Source of the DNA: Lyophyllum atratum
Lineage: Eukaryota; Basidiomycota; Agaricomycetes; Agaricales; Lyophyllaceae
Direction: 5' to 3'
Assembly (NCBI GenBank): GCA_014905825.1
Contig: JACGCN010000035.1
Span: 248,001-312,000, forward strand
DNA: 64,000 nucleotides
The position numbers were made by a program, and so were the translations under genes. Within the stretch, counting starts at the first letter, position 1, and each line of letters starts with the position of its first letter. Shown here piece by piece: positions 34,128 through 45,998 of the stretch. The notes under the pieces are model-generated. The model was not told the origin of the DNA and did no database searches. It saw only the letters and a list, made by a program, of their open reading frames with translations.

Positions 34128-36099
34128 ACCTGCAAAAAATAAAAGGGCTAGGTTGCTATTCGCATAACCAGGCGCTAGAGATCAGCGCGGTTATTTGAAT
34201 TGTATGTCGGTTGGCTTGGCGTCCGCAGGCGATGCGCAGTCGTGATGTGATGTGCTGCTGGGCAGGTGAGACGATGATGAGGGTGTGCTCGTCGTCGTCG
34301 CTGCAGACCTGAGAAAAAGAATGTTGAGGGCTGGGAGAGCTGACCTCGGAAGCTCTTTCCACTGTACTGATTTTTCGTCATTGCTTATGTCACCACGGCA
34401 CCTTACTCGCCTCGGCCCCCGTCTCTGTCCATCGCGCACTATCCTTCCCATTCGAGCAGCAACAGACCGTACTGATTATCTCCCTCGTTATACGAAATCA
34501 GTCACGCCCTCCGCCCTCCCGGATGCTTTGTCTCCTCCTCCCTCGCAGGACGATCGCGATCTCATGCCAAGCCCCATCTCGACCCCCAATCCACCATCGA
34601 TCATCGACACGCCGTCATCGATTGCGCATCATCCGATCCCCAGCACCAATCATAACCCTCCAATCCCCCGATATGGCACCATCTCGGCGATCGGCTTTCG
34701 TACCTCCCGGCGCCGGGTTTTCCTCTTTGTTGCATCCGCATCTAATTATAGCTGCCCACATGCTGCAAAGGCGTGTCTTACGACAGGTTTTGGAGGTAAG
34801 AGGGGATTTATGACATTATGGTGAGTTCACATGGATTTATCACAAGACCCCGTCCGGCCGCAGTATTTGAGGATCAGAAAGGCATTCATGTAACCCTGCC
34901 CCGCGCAATTGCATACATTCCAAATGTCAATGTCATGGTCATTAATACCTATGACGGTGATCTAGATGCTAATACGCATAAACACTGCAGCCAATCTGGT
35001 GCCTGGACTCGAAACGCACGAACCCGCTCTTGCGATTAGATCCTACCGCCAACATGGAACCGACAATTCGGACATGCCACTGCGACGTATAGCGACACAC
35101 GGAGGCGCGGCCAACACCGAAAACGCGTCGTACCCGAACTTAAACGATACATATCGACTACCTCCTCCTCAAGCCCTGCGACCCCAGAACTCCAGCCTCT
35201 CTCCTCGAGGCTCAACCCCGCTATCCACGGGCCACCCGTCATCCCTACTCCATATACTCAAGCACAACCGGCAGGATGGCTAGACGCCTTGCAGGAATTC
35301 TCGTCATCCCAATCACTATCCCACTTTCCTCGGACTTACCCTCTCCACAACCCCGACGCAACCGTCCTCCTTATGCGCATGGGCTCCGTGTAAGGGCGAT
35401 TTGGAGGCACGAACGCTGCGGTCGCGAATGACATGCCTCCGGCAGGCTTAAGATGCGCCTAGGGCTTCTTGTGCAGGGCGTGTGATAGAGGGCGGTTGAC
35501 AAAATCGGCGAACAAGGGAGGTTCGTGTACTGGCCCGAATGCGGCGTCCCAACGCCCGTGTTTTCTGATATATGGATGGACGTAGGCGCTCGAGTTCACG
35601 TTGCGGGGGTGGTGCGCCACTAGGACCACCATCGGAGACCAGCAGCGCCACGAGCTCGCGTAGACTGTCTGTACGCACCGGATGAAACCATAAAAGCAGT
35701 ATTCGACAAGTGGAAATACATATCTACATGCGATGGTCTATCCCGTTCCCTCGCAACGTGGACGCCTGGCTCCGTGTGCAGCGACTCTTCACCCAGAGCT
35801 CCCCGGCGGTCCATCCTTATACGCAGGCGGACACGGAGAGACGCAGGACGAGCGGTCTCACCAACATACAGGGTAAACCGGACGCATCACATTTCCCAGC
35901 GTGTTGCGGTCAGGTGCCCAACAAGCTTCGCCATCGATTCAGAATCCTGATCCATTGGCATATTCTCATGCCTGTGCATGTGCAACGCCCACCACGAACG
36001 TTCGCTCCCCCGTCCACGTGCTCGACATGGACGGTGCGGGGGTATAAACCGCCAGCATCGAGCTTCGACCTTCTAGTCATCGCATCTTCGGTTCCAACC
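34128..36099. other. intergenic, possible unrecognised exons
   Basis: Several open plus-strand stretches (about 34380-34800, 34990-35390 and 35850-36060) have protein-like composition, but no consistent splice path, no start and no recognisable domain were found. A gene relic or long 5' region is possible; I do not call a gene. Confidence 0.3.
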
Positions 36100-37518
36100 A
36101 TGGCTCTCGCCGCCTCCGCTGGGTTGTCGACACTCTCAGGCTTTCACGGCCTAGTAGGAATCCGAAATTACACAGTCAGTACCCAAGCCCTTCCCCCAGG
36201 CCGTTCAGTCTCCTCACCACCCTCCCACCATCCCGCCACGATAGTACGTCCCCGGTTTCTTCGCGCAAGACAACCTCACCGCCACCGGAATCCCCGCTGT
36301 ACGTCCTTCCGCCCAACCTCCCCTCCCCTCCCATCCCATCAACGGTGGTAATGGGATCTAAATGCGAGGCTCCGTACAGATTCCGCCCCGTTTCGGACTC
36401 CTCGATGATTCGGAGGACAGATGGAGCCGGTTCTTCGACCATATTAAGGGTATGAACGTACGCGCGGATCGGTTCACGTCGTATAAGGCGTTTTTCATTG
36501 CGAGGCACGGGGAGGGGCTCCGTAAGTGTGCAGCTGGGGATGTTGAAGCCGTGTGTGTTGACTGGAGCGTAGATAATGTTGCGGAAGCGAAGTATGGGAC
36601 TCCAGCTTGGAATGAGTGCGTCTCTCCTTCGCCTACCTAGGAAGGAGGTGTTGAAGGCTTGTGGTATTTTCGCAGCGTCTGGTCCAAGCTCGACGGAGAC
36701 GGTGTTCTGGTGTGGGGCCGTACGTCGTCTTCCCTCCCCTCCCTCTGCCCCCAAGTCTCACGCGCTTTTATTGTACGCATACAGCTGACGCGGAACTGAC
36801 CCCCAATGGAGAAGCCCAAGCGGCCGTGGCGCGTGACGCGTGGAAGAGGGAGAGGGAGGCGGGGATTCCGATCCCCGGGAGGTTTTATGTTAGTCCTCTG
36901 TCTCGCGCGCTGAAGACGCTGGAGATTACGATGGAGGGTCTGGTGTCCGAGCATACCGCAAAGCCTATAGTTACAGAGGTGGGTACATAGAAGTGACCCG
37001 CGCCCCCCCATTCAACTGACGAGGATGTGTGAGGAAGAACTGCCGCGAGGTGTACGGCGTGCACACGTGCGATCAGCGACGGAGCAGGGCGTTCATCGGG
37101 GCGACGTACCCCGGCTTCCTCATCGAGCGTGGGTTTGCGGAGACGGACGAGCTATGGACGTCTGATGTGCGCGAGACGGATGCGCATGTTGCTAAACGTG
37201 CGAGGGAGGTGTTGGATTCGGTGTTTGGGGGGGACAATGAGGAGGAGATGTGTGAGTACTAAGCCTTGTCGTTGTATGTTGATTGGGGAGTGGATGCTGA
37301 CTCGGACTGGTGCAGTTATTTCGGTTACGGGGCATGGAGGGATTACGAATGGGTTTATGGCGTCTGTGGGGCGGCCGAGTTATAGTTTGCCTACGGGGGG
37401 TGAGTGTTTCTTTTTTTGTTGGGGGGGATGAGATTGGGGCTTGTGGCTGATGATGCGACTAGGGATCTTGCCGGTCGTTGTGAAATCGGTGTACACCCCG
37501 CGTCGTAGTAAGCCTTGA
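36100..37518 (+). CDS. histidine phosphatase (phosphoglycerate-mutase-like)
   Basis: Member of the fungal PGM-like branch of the histidine phosphatase superfamily; probably a small-molecule or sugar-phosphate phosphatase, substrate unknown. About nine exons. The start at 36100 gives MALAASAGLSTLSGF, then YVPGFFAQDNLTATGIPA, then PPRFGLLDDSEDRW. The catalytic RHGEG lies at about 36500-36514, followed across an intron by HNVAEAKYGT. Downstream come LDGDGVLVWGP, ELTPNGEAQA, the SPLSRALKT block, NCREVYGVHTCDQRRS, and the second catalytic His in VTGHGGITNGF (about 37325-37350). It ends GGILPVVVKSVYTPRRSKP with stop 37516-37518. All expected blocks are present and frames join at GT...AG introns. 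It is the intact member of a three-copy series with 38486-39696 and 42950-43640. No secretion signal was seen. Confidence 0.85.
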
Positions 37519-38485
37519 TCAGGAAGAGTTTGAGGGGGTGGCGAAGGGGCGTTCGGCTGTCGTGCGTGAAGTCAGTCGATGTGCCCTCTACTAGGTGGAG
37601 GAGAATGTTCGAAATGTTGCTACGCGGCGACCTCTATGGCGAACGAGAGGGAAACTTTGGGAAAGTTGATGAAGCATAGAATTGGCAAAGAATTTTTCAG
37701 ATGTTGTGTATTATGCTTGCAATTGAGATCGGCTACACAGGCCTAGCGATAGTTCTCCAACCGCCCGGGCGGTATCATCACCCAGACTTTCACTGCGATA
37801 AACCGTAAACGGGAGTCGACAATGCCAGTTCCTCCGCTGGAAGACCTTCCTTCCTAGCGGCGCCTCATTTTCGCGAAGGAGAACTCGCTGCAATTCTCGA
37901 GGTCGAATTCGATGAGGGGAGCATCTCTTGGACCGCTGGGTTGTGCATGCATTCCAAGAACAAGTGGGTCCAGCGCCGCATTTTTAATCGGGCGAGAGCT
38001 GCTTTTGATTAATGGGTAGTCTGAGACACGCTACGATGGTGATATATCATAGAGGCCCTGACAGTGACGTGAGCTGGGGTAACTGCTGACGATTGGTATA
38101 TAGCTTCCGTCACCAAGCGATGGTTCGTAGGAATTCACGCACCACGATTTGTCTACGGAGGACGGTGCTCTCCACCTAATGATCCTTAAAGCTATGATTA
38201 GTAGTAAGTCCAGGATACGGTCGACAAAGTCCAATCAACTGCATTTTGCTGGAGTTGATTCTTGACAATGAGAGAGAGGTACATTGTGTGGCACGTGGCA
38301 AACGCGTCGCGCAATTTGATTTTCAAGCTCCGCGGTTTGTTCCTTTCACGCTTGCACGTCCATGGTCGACGATACGGTGTTACCCATTTCCGATACCCCC
38401 GCTTCCCTTCACGACAAGCAGAAAAGATTATACACCGTCGGTCTCAAATAATAGACTGACAACTCATCATTAATATTACAAAATC
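37519..38485. other. intergenic
   Basis: Spacer between the first two histidine-phosphatase copies. No coding sequence was recognised. The missing first exon of the second copy may lie near its right end. Confidence 0.45.
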
Positions 38486-39696
38486 ATGCAGACCGTTCCT
38501 GGTTTTTTCGCACAGGATGATCCAACCGCCTCTGCAATCCCTGCTGTAAGTGCTCCTGAGCCAATTTGTCCAATGGAAACAATTGAGACCATGTCTCGAA
38601 TTAGATCCCACCACGATTTGGGCTCCTGGACGATTCCTCTGACAGGTGGAACAAGTTCTTCGCTAAGCTTGAAAAGCTCAACAGGGACGGTGATCGGCGT
38701 ACTTCGTACAAGCTCTTTTTCTTTGCAAGACATGGACAAGGCTTCCGTCGGTGTATATCGCTTTCTTTCAGTCTCTATTCCTCAAAGGACATCACAGATA
38801 ACGTCGCGGAAGCGAAGTATGGTACACAGGCATGGGATGAGTGAGTTTTATCAGTAAGCTGTTCTAACTCCCGGATCCTCAATTGTTTGCTTCCCTAGTT
38901 ATTGGTCAAAGCTAAATGGTGACGGGGAGCTTGTCTGGGGCCGTACGTACATGGCTTCATATTCCGCAGAGGCACGCACCAACGAACACTACAGCTGACC
39001 CGGATCTTACCACCTTTGGAAAAGGCCAAGCGGTCGATGCGCATGACGCTTGGGAGGCTGAATTGGCCTTTGGTATTCCCCTCCCACAGAAACTTTATTC
39101 GAGTCCAATGACACGTGCATTGAAGACCTGTGAGGTGACGTTCAATGGACTTCTGTCCGATGAAAACAGGAGACCCACAGTACTCGAAGTAACTTCCTTT
39201 TTTTGTCATCCTTCGCCTTATCCCTAACCAAGAATTCTTCTCACTCAGAACTGCCGTGAGGAGAACGGTGTCCATACATGCGACAAGCGACGGTCGCGAT
39301 CTTACATAGAGAAGATGTTCCCTCACTTTCAAATCGAACAAGGTTTCACAGAGGAAGACTCGTTATGGGATCCTGATCTCCGCGAGACCAAGGCGCTACT
39401 CGCTGACCGCGCGAAGCTAGTCCTCGATCGCATCTTCGAGAACGATGAAGAAACCTGTAAGTGAAATTATACCTAGGTCTTCTCGGTGTATATCTTAAAC
39501 TTGTTCCTGGAGTCATATGCGTAACAGCCCATGGAGGAATTATCAATGCATTTCTGGCCTCGGTAGGACGTCCCAATTAAGTCCTACCCACTGGAGGTGG
39601 GTCTGCCAATTGCGAATTGAACCGAGCTTACCAAACGTCGACGCAGGGATCCTGCCGATCGTCATTAAATCAACGTATACCCCAGAGAGATCTTAG
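38486..39696 (+). pseudogene. histidine phosphatase copy 2, nonsense-truncated
   Basis: Paralogue of the gene at 36100-37518 with the same exon order: TVPGFFAQDDPTASAIPA, PPRFGLLDDSSDRWNKFF, catalytic RHGQG (about 38730), HNVAEAKYGTQAWD, LNGDGELVWGP, SPMTRALKTCEVTF, NCREENGVHTCDKRRS, and the second His in VTAHGGIINAF (about 39525-39555). A TAA at 39578-39580 replaces the conserved Tyr of GRPNY, about 25 codons before the family end. The final exon (ILPIVIKSTYTPERS, stop 39694-39696) is still recognisable. A start codon upstream of the first clear exon was not identified. Both catalytic His residues precede the stop, so a shortened product is conceivable, but decay is the simpler reading. Confidence 0.75.
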
Positions 39697-39879
39697 ATAC
39701 ATAGTTCGAAGCTGGCAGGATGGGACGCAACATATCATCACTTTTTGCTTCCACTTGTTTAGGTTTGTTCATACCGCTGACGGAATAGATATTATTTCAT
39801 TGTTCGTACTATTGTATGGCATGGATCGGGCCGCCTCATTATCGTATCACACTATCATTTCAACCGAGGTCTCCAATGC

Positions 39880-42329
39880 CTACCCTCCCCGTCCGTCAAC
39901 TTTATATTCCATCTCGAGAGGTGCTCCGAGAATTTGATCCAGTTGGCTTTCTGAGTATTTGATATCTCGCGCCTGAATGGGATCACCATACAGTGAACAA
40001 GAACGGAAACTGCAGGTAAAATAAACGCACTCTGTGGTGGGCCACTCGCATTGATGCGCCTGAAGTTCCTGCAACGCCGGGTACCGTCCTCCGAAATCGA
40101 CTTCCCCAAGCTCTCTGAATCTTGACTTGTATTTCTCGCCGCGAGAATAGCTAGAAGAGGGCCACGGTTTTCAACCCTGTCTGAAAATGAATGTTTCAAC
40201 TGAGCACTCACGTCGTGACATCGGTCAACACGATCTTAGTAAGTGTTGCGTGCGGTTCAAAGGATGATGGGATCTGTAAATGGATGTTGTGTGCTATGGT
40301 ACTGAAGCTGGTTGTAGGAGCTCACATCCGATAGGTGTAAAACAGACAGCGCAGGGCAAAGGGCAAACCAATGTCCACTAGCACTATTGGCCGTGAAAGT
40401 CTTCAATTTCGCTCCATGGATTCCGAGAAATTCGTTCGTTGCCGCCGTTCTTGCAGCCTCGTACGAAAGCGTGACCTGTCGTAGTGCGGGAAGCCTTAAG
40501 TGCTCATTATCGTCAATAGCAGAAACTGTGGTATAAAAACAATAGAGAACTCACTCCATACATCTCAGGAGTCGTATGAACGAGTCATCGTTAGAAGCAT
40601 ATGAAAGACTCTCTAGGTTCGCCAAGGCGCCGGGAGGGACTTCCGCCTTTTTGAACCGCAAAGTCATAGGGCTGTTCCACTCCAAGGACCGAAGGGAAGT
40701 GAAGGCATAGAGCGGGGTAGCTATACCAAAGGACCCCTTTGTGCCAATTGTCAAGCCATCGAGGATCAAAAGCGAGCGGCTTGCGACAGTGGCCAAGGTC
40801 TCTATGCTATGGAAGTCTACAGCAACATGCCAGGGCCAGCCCGCACTCAATCTTTGGAGACGGTACAAATAAGGAAGGATTTTGGGTAGGTGACTTGATA
40901 GCACGCGATCTGTGAGTTGATGGTACCCGACTGGGTCGATAACCAGCGAGAGTACATAGGCTCCCAGGGAGAGATCTTCTTTCAAGTGATTCGTAAGGTG
41001 TTTGAGCTGGAGGCGCGTCTCAATGATTGTATGTCTGTATAAGTGTTGTAGTGCGAGTTTCTAGGGGCGGCAGCAATGAATAATGCTTGACATCAGAACG
41101 GAAACATTCGATAAACAGGGGAAAAATACCCGGAAACGTTTCGACACCAAGAGGATGTTTCTCCTCACCACCTTGTCCCGATCCTCCGCCACAAATCCTA
41201 TCCGATCATCATGCCGCAGGGCAGCACGCCTCGGAGTCTGAACGACTTCATGAGGATCTCTAATTAGGCTGAAGTAGATGACAAGGCTGAATAGGGTGTC
41301 CTTTATTTCATCTGGTGTCGACTGCAAGGCAACGAATGACGGGTCGAAGGCCGGTGCAGGATTGTTCCATAGGCGTATCGGACCGGCAAGCGAGTCCCTG
41401 TACACATTCAGGATATAAACAAGTCAGGCATGCTAGGACAAGGACAGTCGTGATAAAATTCCACTGACTCAAGGTCGGATATTGGGTCCTCGAAATGCAC
41501 AAGTTTCTTCAGTAACGTATCCCTTTGTAATAAAGACTCCAAAGCCTTATACCCATCACTTCGCCCCACAACACAGACACGCTGCAAAACGGGGTTCTTT
41601 GTCACCATTCGTATACCAGTCACTGAAATTTGCGGATTTTGCAAAATGAGAGTCTTCAGACTGGGGGCCCTTCTCAGAGCTTGTAATATGCCGCGATCTC
41701 TAGCGCATGGGCGCGCGATGTCTCCATTAGAATATGGCAGGGTAAGGGTCTCCTGTAAATAAATTGATTCAGCGATATCATGGCGGGGGCAAGTCGTTCC
41801 GGCCTACCATATTTTTCCAGGTTTTGATGCATGTGGACAGGGTGTCGGCGAGCTGGCGTACGGACGCGTTCTCCTTTGGGAAGTCCTTTCGGATGCAGAT
41901 GATGACTCGCCGTGGGTCTAACTTGGGCAGGCCACGACACAAGCCCGCGACATTGTCTAAGGACCAGAGGTTGAACGTCATCCAGAGGTCATTGATGTTC
42001 GGTGACATCTGTAGGATTGAGGCCATGACTGCTCCAAAGCCTCCTTCGACACGCAGTTTGCGGACAAAGGTCCCAAGCAACTTGTTTCCACGCAGTGTGC
42101 GGTCAAGAGCCTGTGCTTGAGCTTTAGAGCGAAGCACTACAACATTGTAAAGGAGTGGGGTAGTGACGCGGAGCCAACTTTTGCAAACCACAAGGATGGT
42201 AGAAGTGGATTCCGAGTAACGGCAGAACGGGGAGGTGGGCGCCGATATATCGCGGAAGGCTCCATCGGACACCTTAAGGATAGGGGAAAGAATCTCTTTG
42301 AGTATTTCATCGGGAAGACGTGTCGACAT
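39880..42329 (-). pseudogene. F-box protein gene, probably damaged
   Basis: Starts at 42329 with an F-box (MSTRLPDEILKEILSPILKV ... TSTILVVCKSWLRVTTPLLY), followed by the KAQAQALDRTLR...FVRKLRVEGGFG region and, after an intron at about 41815-41755, an LRR-like part (APSLKTLILQNPQISVTGIR). Further downstream are IPLW-type and LVSKRF segments, ILPYLYRLQRLSAGWPWHVA (about 40900) and a C-terminal region near 40100-39880 (RYPALQELQAHQCEW). To follow the family-like sequence the frame must change without an acceptable intron near 41410, 40270 and 40110. This suggests lesions, though mis-splicing on my part is possible. It sits between copies 2 and 3 of the phosphatase series. Confidence 0.6.
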
Positions 42330-42949
42330 GGCGGAAGAGCTTACAGGTGGGCGCCACTCGACGCGTCTTTATCCAGTCAGGAGTGGCCACCCTCGGCAGG
42401 CAGCGGCAGGCTTGCTCGCATTTGTGTGCACGTGGTTGACGCGTTGACGCGTCGCGACTCCTGACTCCGACTTGAGATTCCGACTCGCCCCCTTTCAACT
42501 TCAAGTACTCCAACAATGAATGGCAGACAGAGCGTCCGGCCGCGTCTGAATTCATACTGTCCATTACCGTATGTTTTTCTCAACCAGAAAAGACGAATCT
42601 CAGTTTTGAACAGATCCTACCCTGGTTTAGATTCGCTGATAGGTCGCGAGATCGGTGGCACAGATCAGGACGGCTGATCGATATATCGCGTACAAGGTAT
42701 ATTTTCTCGAAAGACGTGGAGAGGGAATACGGGCGTGTACATTGCTGTTTTGTAAGCATCACCAGGCGCTTCGTAGAATTGGTACTAAAGCGGGACCGCG
42801 ATGAGATAGGTTCATTACATCCTCAGCATTTCTGCACGATCCTCAACCTTGTTTCATCTGAAGTAATGGTTGGGCAGTGCTAAACTGAGATCGTCAACTG
42901 TGGGCGCTTCATGTCACTTTTGTCCTCGTAAGTAACGAGAACGACTGCG
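42330..42949. other. intergenic
   Basis: Upstream of the F-box gene. No recognisable features. Confidence 0.4.
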
Positions 42950-43640
42950 ACAAGGGCCGAAACCAACAGCTGATCTGGAGCTTACAGCGACTTGCAAAAA
43001 GACCAAGCTATAGACGCCCCAGATGCCTGGGAGGCCGAACTGGCCTTTGTACTCCTGTTCTCTGGGGAGCTTTATGCCGGTCCCTTGATACGCGCCTGCC
43101 AGACCTGCGAGATCACCTTCGAAGGTCTTTGTCTGACCAAAATAGGCTCGCGTCGTCCCTCTTTCGCGCTGTACACAGCAGACCCGTCATGAATACATCA
43201 GGCTTCATACTTGCGACGGACGACGGACGCGATGGTGCTAGAAAAGACTCAGACGTTCCGTCAATGTCAGACTAAACAGTGCCCCCCAGAGGAAGACTAC
43301 CTATGGGATTCTGAGCCTTGATAACCGCGAAACAGAAGCACACACACCCGATTGCCCAAAGCTGGGTCGTAACCACATTTTCGGACATGAATAAGACACA
43401 TGCGAGTGTGTCTCGTTCGGCCTGGCATGTCTTTCCGATCCCAATCACCTCGTAAATGCAGCATTCTGTATGACATGGCATAGCGGAAGTCATCAATGAA
43501 TTTTGACTTCGGTACATGGTTTCAGTTACGCATCGCCTACTGGTGATGAGCCGTGAAATTATGCGCGCGACCAAACGAATCACTGAACGAGAATGCAGGG
43601 ATTCTCCCGATCGTCGTTAAAGCAGTATATGCTTAGAGTA
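42950..43640 (+). pseudogene. histidine phosphatase copy 3, relic
   Basis: Fragments matching the family: ADLELT (about 42970), DAPDAWEAELAF, ELYAGPLIRACQTCEITFEG (about 43060-43130), a degenerate EEDYLWDSE (about 43290-43315) and GILPIVVKAVYA (about 43597-43635). The RHG exon and the second catalytic His are not seen, and stops and shifts lie between the fragments. It is clearly derived from the same family as 36100-37518. Confidence 0.75.
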
Positions 43641-43819
43641 GATCTCGGGATTTCATGTATGTATTATATGAAAATCTCTTGTTGATCGCACGAGACCTAC
43701 TCAAAGTCTTGCGACACGGGTATTCCAAAATGACGTTCGATGATTAAAACCCTGCTTCACATTCTCCTATTGACGTGATATAAAATCAACTATAGTTCAT
43801 TTCACCTCCTGCAATATGA

Positions 43820-44743
43820 TCAACAGCTATCGCCACCATCATTGTTCAAGCCGGCAGGAAGCTGAGAGGCGATGCATGATCGAGGAACGAAGAACCAGAT
43901 GACCTGGCCCCATTCCGCGACATTAGCACGCACCATGCTCGCGGCCCCGTCTCTCGTCGTGTACCTGTACCCTGCATTCGATGTCGTTGCCATATTGAAC
44001 GGCACCCGATCCTGGAACGCGCCGCTTTGGAAATTGGAGTCCTTCATAAAGAAAAGATCAGGCGAAGAAACCCACGACAGGTGTTTGAACGTACCACGAA
44101 GTAGTTATAATACCCGGGGCATGCCGAAAGATTTAACGGGACCACCACAGCGCCGTTACCCTGGTGGGGCGGAGAGTCAAAGTCTTTGCCGAATGCCTGG
44201 CGATTACACATGGAGGCGGCAGTATCGGTTGAGCAGGACGTCGCAACAGAAGTCGCGGAATTGAGATCGAGAGCCTAACAGACATTCCGGATTTAGAGAA
44301 GAAGTTCTATCACAAGCGAGCTGATTTTCTTACCGAAGGAACGAGCCAGGTGCAAAAGTTCCCGCCTGTGCCACGGTATCGACCATAGTGGTAGTTGGTA
44401 CTATCAGTCGAATGGACATCGAATTTTTGACCCGCCATAGCAGTACCTGCAATCAATACAAGGTTAGTTATGGCATGCCAAACTTGAATGGTGCTAGCGA
44501 TGTTCGACTAACCCATGATATAACCACATCTCTTATTAGCTATCCAACCTCCCGACGGAAGCGTGCCCGAGTTACCACAGGTTCCCGGCTTCGGAACGTT
44601 GCCTGTGAAGCTATTAAGCGGCGACCAGAATCGAATGTCAATTATAGCTGACCTATTGTCGTATATTGATTGATAGCGTTGGCGCCAGAAGGAGCCATTG
44701 CGAGGAGGCATAGTACCGCAGAGGAAACGGTAGCGAAAAGCAT
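43820..44743 (-). CDS. small secreted protein, unknown family
   Basis: Five exons with clean GT...AG introns give about 200 residues. The start at 44743 opens a signal peptide (MLFATVSSAVLCLLAMAPSG, ending ANA). The mature part begins INQYTTIG, then NVPKPGTCGNSGTLPSGGW, then (after an intron) AGQKFDVHSTDSTNYHYGRY with GGNFCTWLVPS. The next exon holds NSATSVATSCSTDTAASMC and NGAVVVPLNLSACPGYYNYF, and the last exon DSNFQSGAFQDRVPFNM ... WFFVPRSC, stopping at 43820 after a terminal DSC. Several Cys suggest disulfides. The family was not recognised; an extracellular effector-like or structural role is only a guess from secretion and size. Confidence 0.65.
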
Positions 44744-45998
44744 ACTTGCTAGAATGGCCACTGGAATGTATGGCCGAGTGAGCAAGGTTGCAATTTATAT
44801 AGCTCCTCGGCTGATATCCATCTGTATTTTGCGGTCCATTTGAATCCTACCGAGACAGGTGAAGCATACGAACAACATAGGAAGCCATCGTGACAAGCAC
44901 GGATCCAGAAGCCAGCCGGTCAGCGTGATGGGGCCATCGTGGCGACGCACGTCATGGTTTCCTAGAGAGAATGGGAAGCGCGCGATTCAGATAGTGGTTT
45001 CTTACCATATACTTCGGTGCAAACATGCTGTAGAATTGCGACTAGTTCCAAGGTTGTTTTTCGACATGGTCATTCTACCTTCACGGTTTTCCAAAAATGC
45101 TCATGATGGTGGTTTGGCCCGTTTGGGTCGAAAATCGTGGGAACGATCTTGCCAAATTGAATGGCCGCCTTCAATCACCCTTGATGAAATTGCCCAGTTT
45201 TTCAGACCTGGTCCACCACTCTGTCATCGTGCATCGACACTTCATAGTCTTCGAGACTCATTAGAAGCCCTCATCAAAACATTCGAGCGCGCGGCAGACG
45301 TAGCATCTGACCTGCAACCATGCCCCTCCTTCTGTCAACTGCGCGGCCCACTTCTCTCGTGACTCGTCGACTCTGATTCAAGTGGAGTTCGGTTAGATGA
45401 CAATGTCTGCATAGGACTGTCATAAATAGATTTCTACGTCCATCCTCTGACATCTGTTCAGCGAGATTTTCATGACATCTGCGAACGTCTGTCGCTTGTG
45501 GGGACACCTCGCCAACCATGGTCCATTCCGCGCCGTGACTTATCGTGTATTTAGAGTCAAGGAATTCCTGTCAGATTCCCAAGACCAATGCACCCACTCC
45601 TTCGCAGCAATCTACCAGATTGAGCTTCGAGCGATGAGTCCATTAACTTAGTGATGGCACTAATGGGAAGGATCTTCCCTTGCGTCTGTTATCATCAAGA
45701 ACGCGAGATGGTATGAACTGCATCCTTTGATTCTAGTAAGTAATCTGGACGCACAACATCGAAAGGACGCGTCAACTTGGCGCGGGCCGTTCAGCAGGAT
45801 TTCTCGTTCATCCTCAATTTGAATTTGACCGGATAGGCATTCCGACTTGGCCCACATGACGCGTCTTCCCTAAACTTCATACTTCTCGACCCCTATGGGT
45901 ACCGGTCTTCTTCATGCACAACCACATGCGAGCTTGATCAAAAGCTCAGCGTCCGGGAGGAGCATATTACTTCACTCATTCCTAACGTCCCAACACAA
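44744..45998. other. intergenic between divergent secreted-protein genes
   Basis: Shared upstream region of the 44743 minus-strand and 45999 plus-strand genes. No coding sequence was recognised. Confidence 0.45.

Noticed and set aside
31878..34135. Large overlapping frames on both strands in the 32-34 kb GC-rich region
   Set aside because: They are phase shadows of the low-complexity minus-strand exon: Pro/Arg-rich composition, no starts or domains, no splice logic.
34285..36060. A possible plus-strand gene upstream of the first histidine phosphatase
   Set aside because: Several protein-like stretches exist, but no start, consistent splice path or recognisable domain could be established.
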